NCBI RefSeq assembly: GCF_024172125.1
Contig: NZ_JAMZEA010000015.1
Span: forward strand, 1 to 64,000
Length of the DNA: 64,000 nucleotides
Direction of reading: 5' to 3'
Origin: Actinomadura rupiterrae
GTDB lineage: Bacteria > Actinomycetota > Actinomycetes > Streptosporangiales > Streptosporangiaceae
Within the stretch, counting starts at the first letter, position 1; every line of letters starts with the position of its first letter. Below the pieces are notes generated by a model. That model made no database searches. It had not been told where the DNA came from and saw nothing but the letters and a program-made list of their open reading frames with translations. The position numbers were made by a program, and so were the translations under genes. Below are positions 58,095 to 64,000 of the stretch, piece by piece.

Positions 58095-60860
58095 GTGTTG
58101 GTGGAGCGCACAGGAATTCTGGAACGACTCGACGAACTGATGGACCGGTCCGCGGCCGGCCGCGGCGCCCTCGCCACCGTCACCGGGGCGACCGCGATGG
58201 GGAAGACCGCCCTGCTGCACGCCCTCGCGGAACGCGCCACCGCCGCCGGACGGACCGTCCTCGGCGCGGCGGGCTCGCCGCACGAGGCCGGCGTCCCGCA
58301 CGGCGTGCTCAGCCAACTCCTGCACCCGGCGCACGTCCACGACCTCGGCGATCCGGCCGATCCCGCCGGTCCCGCCGGTCCTACCGGTCCCGCCGAGGAC
58401 GAGGCGGCCGTCGCGGCCCGCGCGCACCGGATCATCGCCGGGCTGGCCGCCGAGCGGCCCGTCCTGATCACCGTGGACGACGTCCAGCACGCCGACCCCG
58501 CGTCCCTGCTCGGCCTGCTGCACCTGGCGCAGCGGCTCCCCCGGCTGCCGGTCACGCTGGTGGTCGCGCTCGGCGAGACCGTGGACGAGGAGCCGCCGCG
58601 CGTCCTGCACGACCTGCTGTCCCGGCCGAACGCCCAGCGCTTCCACCTGGAGCCGCTGTCCCGCGCGGGCGTGCGCGACCTGGTCGCCGCGCGGGTCTCG
58701 GGCGTCCCGGCCGACCGGTACGTCGCCGAGGTGCACCGGCTGAGCGGCGGCAACCCGCTGCTCGCGCGCACGCTCGTGGACGAGGGGATGCCGACCGGGC
58801 ACGTCTTCCACCAGACGATCCTGGCGTGCCTGCACCGGCTCGGCCCGAGCGCGCTGCGCGTCGCGCGCAGCGCCGCCCTGCTCGACGCCCCCGCGCGGCC
58901 CGCCCTGGTCGGCCGGCTCAGCGGCCTCGACCCCGTCCTGGCGGGCCGGTTCCTGCGGCTGCTGACCGGCGTCGGGGTGCTGGACGGCGGGCTGTTCCGC
59001 AGCCCGGGCGTCCGGCAGGCGGTGCTGGCCGAGACCCCGCACGAGGAGGCGACGCTGCTGCGGCACCGCGCGGCCCGGCTGCTGCACGACGACGGCGCGG
59101 GCACCCCCGCCGTCGCCGAGCACCTGCTGCAGGCGGGCCCGCTGCGCGAGGACTGGGTGCCGCGCACCCTGCGGGACGCCGCCGGCCGCGCCCTCGCCGA
59201 GGGCGACGTCGCGCGCGGCCTGCGCTGCCTGGAGCTGGCCGAGGAGAGCTGCTCGCGGGACGCGCAGCGCGCGTCGGTGCGGGCGCAGCGGACGGCCGTC
59301 CGGTGGCAGTCGCGGCCCGCCGAGTCGGCGCGGCACTTCCTCGCGCTCAAGCAGCCGGTCGCGTCCGGGCTGCTGTCCGGACCCGAGGCGCTGCCGGTCG
59401 CCGAGGGCCTGCTGTTCCACCTGCACTTCGACGACGCGATGGAGGTCGTCGACCGGGTCGAGGGCCGCGCGGGCGAGCCGGGCGCGGCCGACGGCGAGCT
59501 GGCCGAGACGCTGGACAACACCCGCCAGCTCCTCGCGTCCGACTTCCCCGGCGTGAACGAGCGGGCCGGACGGTCCCAGCCGTCCGCGCCGCCGCTGGTC
59601 ACGGCCGCCTCGTCCGCGCGCGCCCGCAACGCCCTCAACCTGGTGCTGGAGCGCGGCGCCGACGAGTACGCCGTCGCCGTCGCCGTCCGGGCGCTGCAGG
59701 ACAGCCTGACCCGGCCGTCCTGGACGCCGCGCGGCTTCCCGTCGGCGCTGCTGGCGCTGTGCTACGCAGAGCGCATCGAGGACGCCGCCGAGTGGTACGA
59801 GCGGTTCCAGGCCGACATGGAGCGCCGCGACGCGCCCGCCTGGCGCGCGATCCTGGACTGCATCGGCGCGCTGATCGCGCTGCGCCGGGGGCGGCTCGCC
59901 GACGCCGTCCGGCTGGCGGAGGCGGCGCACGCCCGGCTGTCCGGGCCGCGCTGGAACCTCGGCGCCGCCGCCGCGGTCGCCGTGCTGGCCGAGGCGCACA
60001 CGGCGATCGGCGACCACCAGGCCGCCGCGCGGCGGCTGGCGGAGGAGCCCCCGCCGGAGCTGTTCCTGACCCGCACCGGCCTGCACTACCTGTACGCGCG
60101 CGGACGCCACCACCTCGCCACCGGCGACACCGCCATGGCGCTGTCGGACTTCCTGGAGTGCGGCGCGCTGATGCGCCGCTGGAACCTCGACACCCCCGCG
60201 ATCGCGCCCTGGCGGCTCGGCGCCGCCGAGGCGTGGCTGCGGCTCGGCGACCGCGACCGGGCCGCCCGGCTCGTCGAGGAGCAGCTCGCCGAACCCGACA
60301 CCGGGCTCGTCCGCTCGCGCGGGATGGCGCTGCACGCGCTGGCGTCCGTCCGCCCGGCGGCCGAGCGGCCCGCCCTCCTGCAGGAGGCGCTCCGGCTGGT
60401 GGAGGCGGCCGGAGCGCGGTACGAGGCGGCGGCCGTCCTCGCCGACATGAGCCGCACCTACCAGCGGCTCGGGGAGAAGGGACGCGCCAGGACGACCTCG
60501 CGGCGCGCCTGGCGGATCGCCAAGAGCTGCCATGCCGAGGCCATGTGCCAGGCGCTGCTGCCATCCGCCTCGCCGCGCAGCGTCGGCGCGGGACGCACCG
60601 GACCCGGCCGCTCGCAGGGCGGCCCGCGCGGCGCCGCGGCGCGCGCCGAGCAGAGCACGTTCGCCAAGCTCAGCGACTCCGAGCGGCGGGTCGCGGTGCT
60701 CGCCGCGCAGGGCTACACCAACCGCGAGATCGCCGACCGGCTGTTCATCACGGTCAGCACGGTCGAGCAGCACCTCACCCGCGTGTACCGCAAGATGGGC
60801 ATCCGCAACCGCGAGCAGCTGCTCGAAGGCGCGCACGCCGACAGCTCGGAGGCGGTGTGA
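58095..60860 (+). CDS. LAL-type LuxR family transcriptional regulator with AAA ATPase domain
   Basis: Large regulator of 921 residues. The N-terminal AAA domain has a Walker A of GATAMGKT (about residue 32) and a Walker B at PVLITVDDVQHAD (about 130). A long helical repeat region follows, and the C terminus is a LuxR helix-turn-helix (LSDSERRVAVLAAQGYTNREIADRLFITVSTVEQHLTRVYRKMGI). LAL regulators often activate polyketide clusters. The GTG at 58095 follows AAGGGGT; a GTG at 58101 is possible. A long AT-richer control region precedes it and the convergent gene is a thioesterase-like protein. Confidence 0.9.
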   Translation: MLVERTGILERLDELMDRSAAGRGALATVTGATAMGKTALLHALAERATAAGRTVLGAAGSPHEAGVPHGVLSQLLHPAHVHDLGDPADPAGPAGPTGPAEDEAAVAARAHRIIAGLAAERPVLITVDDVQHADPASLLGLLHLAQRLPRLPVTLVVALGETVDEEPPRVLHDLLSRPNAQRFHLEPLSRAGVRDLVAARVSGVPADRYVAEVHRLSGGNPLLARTLVDEGMPTGHVFHQTILACLHRLGPSALRVARSAALLDAPARPALVGRLSGLDPVLAGRFLRLLTGVGVLDGGLFRSPGVRQAVLAETPHEEATLLRHRAARLLHDDGAGTPAVAEHLLQAGPLREDWVPRTLRDAAGRALAEGDVARGLRCLELAEESCSRDAQRASVRAQRTAVRWQSRPAESARHFLALKQPVASGLLSGPEALPVAEGLLFHLHFDDAMEVVDRVEGRAGEPGAADGELAETLDNTRQLLASDFPGVNERAGRSQPSAPPLVTAASSARARNALNLVLERGADEYAVAVAVRALQDSLTRPSWTPRGFPSALLALCYAERIEDAAEWYERFQADMERRDAPAWRAILDCIGALIALRRGRLADAVRLAEAAHARLSGPRWNLGAAAAVAVLAEAHTAIGDHQAAARRLAEEPPPELFLTRTGLHYLYARGRHHLATGDTAMALSDFLECGALMRRWNLDTPAIAPWRLGAAEAWLRLGDRDRAARLVEEQLAEPDTGLVRSRGMALHALASVRPAAERPALLQEALRLVEAAGARYEAAAVLADMSRTYQRLGEKGRARTTSRRAWRIAKSCHAEAMCQALLPSASPRSVGAGRTGPGRSQGGPRGAAARAEQSTFAKLSDSERRVAVLAAQGYTNREIADRLFITVSTVEQHLTRVYRKMGIRNREQLLEGAHADSSEAV

Positions 60861-60882
60861 GCCGCGGGACGAGCGCGGCACG

Positions 60883-61944
60883 CTAGCCGAGCGGCTCGGG
60901 CTCGGGCCCGCCCGGGTCCAGGACGCCGCCGACGATCACGGGCAGGAGGAAGTCGGTCACCGCGTTCGCCACGTGCGGGAGGTGCTCGTGCAGGATGCGC
61001 GGCCCGCCGGGGAAGATCCTGAACTCGAACGCCCCGGTGGTGTGCCCGGCCCACGCCAGGACGTCCGCGACCCGCGCCCTGGGGTCGCGACTGGCGCCGA
61101 GCGCGAGAATCCCCGCCCGCACCTTGTCGTCCTCACCGCAGGTGTAGAGGTCTGCCGGCGCGCGCGGCGCCCGAACAAGCTCCAGGTGCCGCTCCGCCTC
61201 GTGGACCTCGGCCTCATGGCAGCAGTCCGCCTCGCTATGGCCGGGGTCGTGCCGACACTCCGCATCGCGATGGCCGGGGTCGTGGCGGCACTCCGCATCG
61301 CGATGCCCGGGCTCGTGGCGGCAGTCCGCGTCGCGGTGGCCGGGGGCATGGGGGGCGGGGGTGTGGTGGCATTCGGCGCCGGTGAAGCGGGTGCGGCGGC
61401 CGCGTGCGCGCAGGGGGACGACGTCGGCGAGCGGCCCGGCGGCCTCGTCGTCCGCCCCTGGGAGGTGCGGTCCTTCGGGGACGTCCAGGCGGAAGAGGGA
61501 CGGGGCGCGGCAGCCCGCCGCGAACACCGCGACCGGTCCGGCGCCCGGGCCGCGCTCCAGGCGGCGGGCGATCTCGAAGGCCAGCACCGCTTCCGTCCCG
61601 TGCCCGAACAGGACCAGCGGACGGTCGGTCAGGCCGCGCAGCGCCGCCGCGGCCCGGTCCGCGCGCTCGGCCGTGCCGCGCATGGGCGGGCCGCCGATCC
61701 GGTGGTCGGCGTCCGGTTCGTCCACGGCCGCCACGTCGATCGAGGGCGCGAGCATCTCGGCGAGCGCGCGCAGCCGCTCCGGGCACAGGTCCCGGTCGGG
61801 CAGGCACACCAGCAGCACCTTGCCGCGTGAGTCGCCGCGCAGCCCGCGGACGACGGCGCGATCGGGCGGGCCAGGCCGATCCGGGACGCCGGGCTGATCG
61901 GGGACGCCGGGCCGGTCGGGGTGGTCGGGGGCGTTCGGGGCCAT
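60883..61944 (-). CDS. Thioesterase-II-like protein lacking catalytic Ser and His, with Cys/His repeats
   Basis: Alpha/beta hydrolase fold of 353 residues related to type II thioesterases of polyketide and peptide synthases (VLFGHGTEAVLAFEIARRLE, later LAWAGHTTGAFEFRIFPGGP). The nucleophile elbow reads GHG (114-116) where active enzymes have GHS, and the catalytic His motif GGHFF reads GGPRI (313-317). Residues 201-244 are four 11-residue repeats like PGHRDAECRHD, rich in Cys and His, in the place of the lid. The first 30 residues are Pro/Asp repeats. The ATG at 61944 has GAAGGAC upstream. Probably not a working thioesterase; a metal-binding or scaffold role is speculation. Confidence 0.75.
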   Translation of the reverse strand: MAPNAPDHPDRPGVPDQPGVPDRPGPPDRAVVRGLRGDSRGKVLLVCLPDRDLCPERLRALAEMLAPSIDVAAVDEPDADHRIGGPPMRGTAERADRAAAALRGLTDRPLVLFGHGTEAVLAFEIARRLERGPGAGPVAVFAAGCRAPSLFRLDVPEGPHLPGADDEAAGPLADVVPLRARGRRTRFTGAECHHTPAPHAPGHRDADCRHEPGHRDAECRHDPGHRDAECRHDPGHSEADCCHEAEVHEAERHLELVRAPRAPADLYTCGEDDKVRAGILALGASRDPRARVADVLAWAGHTTGAFEFRIFPGGPRILHEHLPHVANAVTDFLLPVIVGGVLDPGGPEPEPLG

Positions 61945-61957
61945 CGGGCGGGGTCCT

Positions 61958-62251
61958 TCACATGCGCGGGGCTGGGGCGGCTCGCGTGGTCGGCGAGCCC
62001 CAGGCCCCGGGCGGACGGTACGACCGGGGCCGCACCCAGCCCGGCGCCGGCGGGGACGCCGCGCCGTCGGGCGCACCGCCCGCATTCCGCGCCCGGACGA
62101 CGGCCAGCACCGCAACGGTCAACGCCGCCAGCTCCTCGTCGCTGGGCGCGCCGCGCACCACCCGCAGCAGGGGCTCGTCCGCCCGCGCGGCTCCCGTCAC
62201 CGGCGCGGCTCCTGTCCTCGGCGCGGCTTCCGGCATCGGCGCGGCGCTCAC
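61958..62251 (-). CDS. accE: Acyl-CoA carboxylase epsilon subunit
   Basis: Small subunit of 97 residues that joins and stimulates acyl-CoA carboxylase holoenzymes in actinobacteria. The core LLRVVRGAPSDEELAALTVAVLAVV (about residues 27-51) is the family signature, and the C-terminal Trp-containing tail (PPGAWGSP) is also typical. The GTG at 62251 overlaps the stop of the beta subunit gene (GTGA), so the two are translationally coupled. It is followed by the thioesterase-like gene 13 bases on. Confidence 0.88.
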   Translation of the reverse strand: MSAAPMPEAAPRTGAAPVTGAARADEPLLRVVRGAPSDEELAALTVAVLAVVRARNAGGAPDGAASPPAPGWVRPRSYRPPGAWGSPTTRAAPAPRM

Positions 62252-63879
62252 AGCGGCAGGTTGCCGTGCTTGCGGGACGGCAGCGGCGCGTCCTTGGTGC
62301 GGAGCATCGCCAGCGACCGGATCAGCACCCGGCGCGTGTCGGCGGGGTCGATCACGTCGTCCACCAGGCCGCGCTCGGCGGCGTAGTAGGAGTGCATCAG
62401 CTCCTGCTTGTACTCCTTGATGCGCTGCGCGCGGGCCTCGTCCGGGTCGGGCGCGGCGGCGATCTCGCGGCGGAACACCACGTTCGCCGCGCCCTCGGCG
62501 CCCATCACCGCGATCTCGTTGGTGGGCCACGCGAACGACAGGTCGCAGCCGATCGACCGGGAGTCCATCACGATGTACGCGCCGCCGTACGCCTTCCGCA
62601 TGATGACCTGGACGCGCGGGACGGTCGCGTTGCAGTAGGCGTACAGCAGCTTGGCGCCGTGCCGGATGATGCCGCCGTACTCCTGGTCCTTGCCGGGCAG
62701 GAAGCCCGGGACGTCCACGAGGGTCACCAGCGGGATGCTGAACGCGTCGCAGAACTGGACGAACCGCGCGCCCTTCTCGCTCGCCGGGATGTCCAGCACC
62801 CCCGCGTACACCGACGGCTGGTTCGCGACGACGCCGACGACGTGGCCGTCCAGCCGGGCGAGCGCGCAGACCAGGTTGGTGGCCCAGCGCGCGTGCACCT
62901 CGAACACCTCGCCGTCGTCGACGATCTCGCGGATCACGTCCCGCACGTCGTAGGACTGCTTGGGGTTGGGCGGGACGAGGTCGAGCAGCGCGTCGCAGCT
63001 CCGGTCGGCCGGGTCGGCGGTGAACGCGACGGGCGCCAGCTCGCGGTTGTTGGCCGGCAGCATCGACAGCAGGTAGCGGACCTCGGCGAGGCACTCGGCC
63101 TCGTCGTCGCAGACGATCGCCGCGACGCCGGAGACCGTGCCGTGCATCTCCGCGCCGCCCAGCTCCTCGTGCGTGATGCTCTCGCCGGTGACGGCCCCGA
63201 CGACGTCCGGGCCGGTGATGTACATCTGCGCGGTCTCCCGCACCATGAACACGAAGTCGGTCAGCGCCGGGGAGTAGGTCGCGCCGCCCGCGCACGGGCC
63301 GAGCACCACGCTGATCTGCGGGATCACCCCGGACGCCTTGACGCTGCGGCGAAAGATCCCGCCGTACCCGGCAAGCGCGGTGACGCCCTCCTGGATCCGC
63401 GCGCCCGCGCCGTCGTTCAGCCCGACCAGCGGCGCGCCCGCCGCCTCGGCCAGGTCCATCAGCTTGTGGATCTTGGCGGCGTGCGCCTCGCCGAGCGAGC
63501 CGCCGAACACCCGGAAGTCGTGCGCGTAGGCGAACACCGTCCGGCCGTTGACCAGGCCCCAGCCGGTGACCACGCCGTCGGTGGCGGGGCGGCGGTCCTC
63601 CAGGCCGAACCCGGTCGCGCGGTGCCGGCGCAGCTGCTCGACCTCCTGGAAGCTGCCCGGGTCGAACAGCAGCTCCAGCCGCTCGCGGACGGTCAGCTTC
63701 CCCTTGGCGTGCTGCCGCCGGGTCGCCTCGGGCGACGGGCCGCGCTCGGCCTCGGCCTTCATCTCGCGCAGCTCGGCGACGCCCGACCGCATGTCGGCCG
63801 GACTCCCCGCCCCGGCGGCCGGGGCGCCCGCCTTCAGGGCGTCCGCCTCCGGCGCGTCCGCACCAGCGACCATCGTCAT
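62248..63879 (-). CDS. Acyl-CoA carboxylase beta (carboxyltransferase) subunit
   Basis: Biotin-dependent carboxyltransferase of 543 residues, AccB/PccB type, that makes malonyl- or methylmalonyl-CoA. After a 35-residue Ala-rich tail the two crotonase-like domains follow: RLELLFDPGSFQEVEQLRRHR, the acyl-CoA oxyanion loop GPCAGGATYSPALTDF, and GFLPGKDQEYGGIIRHGAKLLYAY with MRKAYGGAYIVMDSRSIG in the second half. The ATG at 63879 follows GTGAGGAGGAGCC, a strong site. Operon with the epsilon subunit. The biotin-carrying alpha subunit is not in the window. Probably supplies extender units. Confidence 0.93.
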   Translation of the reverse strand: MTMVAGADAPEADALKAGAPAAGAGSPADMRSGVAELREMKAEAERGPSPEATRRQHAKGKLTVRERLELLFDPGSFQEVEQLRRHRATGFGLEDRRPATDGVVTGWGLVNGRTVFAYAHDFRVFGGSLGEAHAAKIHKLMDLAEAAGAPLVGLNDGAGARIQEGVTALAGYGGIFRRSVKASGVIPQISVVLGPCAGGATYSPALTDFVFMVRETAQMYITGPDVVGAVTGESITHEELGGAEMHGTVSGVAAIVCDDEAECLAEVRYLLSMLPANNRELAPVAFTADPADRSCDALLDLVPPNPKQSYDVRDVIREIVDDGEVFEVHARWATNLVCALARLDGHVVGVVANQPSVYAGVLDIPASEKGARFVQFCDAFSIPLVTLVDVPGFLPGKDQEYGGIIRHGAKLLYAYCNATVPRVQVIMRKAYGGAYIVMDSRSIGCDLSFAWPTNEIAVMGAEGAANVVFRREIAAAPDPDEARAQRIKEYKQELMHSYYAAERGLVDDVIDPADTRRVLIRSLAMLRTKDAPLPSRKHGNLPL

Positions 63880-64000
63880 GCGGCTCCTCCTCACGTGGCG
63901 TGACCCGGGCCCCGGACGGCGTCGCCGGGCGGATCGGTCGATCGAGGTCCACCGTCGCCGCGCGTCCCGCGCCCGCACAACCCCTCTGAGCACGGGTTAG
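63880..64000. other. Upstream flank of the carboxylase operon at the window edge
   Basis: The last 121 bases hold the ribosome site and probably the promoter region of the carboxylase operon. I see no gene or dyad; a divergent gene may start beyond the edge. Confidence 0.4.

Overview
The window is one contiguous stretch of a very GC-rich actinomycete chromosome. Codon third positions are almost all G or C, starts are often GTG, and many stop/start codons overlap (ATGA, GTGA, TTGA). Marker genes fit an aerobic mycelial actinomycete: RbpA, a HrdB-type sigma factor with region 1.1, paired Lnt and Ppm1, F420-dependent proteins, MsiK and a PptT/PptH pair. A Streptosporangiales (Actinomadura-like) host is my inference and is not proven by the sequence. 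I saw no IS element, prophage, CRISPR array, rRNA or tRNA.

Layout. 0-13 kb is housekeeping and small regulatory units: menB and menE (menaquinone), a cation diffusion facilitator, a sigma-70 factor, a TetR/NmrA pair with two operators, a DrrAB-type ABC exporter, an EamA transporter, a lone Phd-type antitoxin, a ClpP pair whose second member has lost two catalytic residues, and rbpA behind a SigR-type promoter. 13-16 kb is the fxsA / ppm1-lnt block (lipoprotein acylation and polyprenol-mannose synthesis).

16-28 kb holds a lysine degradation route of the fermentative type split over two units: kal-kamE-kamD on the minus strand, then kdd and kamA as a divergent pair. Between them lie asnB, a membrane protein, a proline-rich exported protein, a 22-copy 16-bp tandem repeat and a frameshifted NUDIX gene. 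The two divergent promoter regions share a near-identical palindrome, so one regulator probably controls both. The cleavage enzyme Kce is not in the window.

28-37 kb is mixed: an F420-type oxidoreductase with a TetR regulator, a DUF3616 protein, a small secreted protein, a GH8 glycosidase, an acyl-CoA dehydrogenase, a LysR/nitrilase pair and a MarR/DJ-1 pair. 37-45 kb is a chitosan-oligosaccharide operon (csnR-E-F-G-H-K). Its ROK-regulator palindrome also lies in front of the GH8 gene at 31.5 kb, which marks that lipoprotein as the likely chitosanase. The ATPase needed by the importer, msiK, is at 51.2 kb under a LacI regulator with two perfect operators and faces a glucodextranase-like GH15 enzyme.

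45-50 kb carries a FHA protein, a hemolysin III protein, an LLM F420 enzyme, an ECF41 sigma factor with its epimerase partner and a matching ECF41 promoter, and an Lrp regulator. 56-64 kb has pptH-pptT, a long regulatory gap, a LAL-type LuxR regulator, a thioesterase-II-like protein without its catalytic Ser and His, and acyl-CoA carboxylase epsilon and beta subunits. This right end looks like the approach to a polyketide-type biosynthetic cluster beyond the window.
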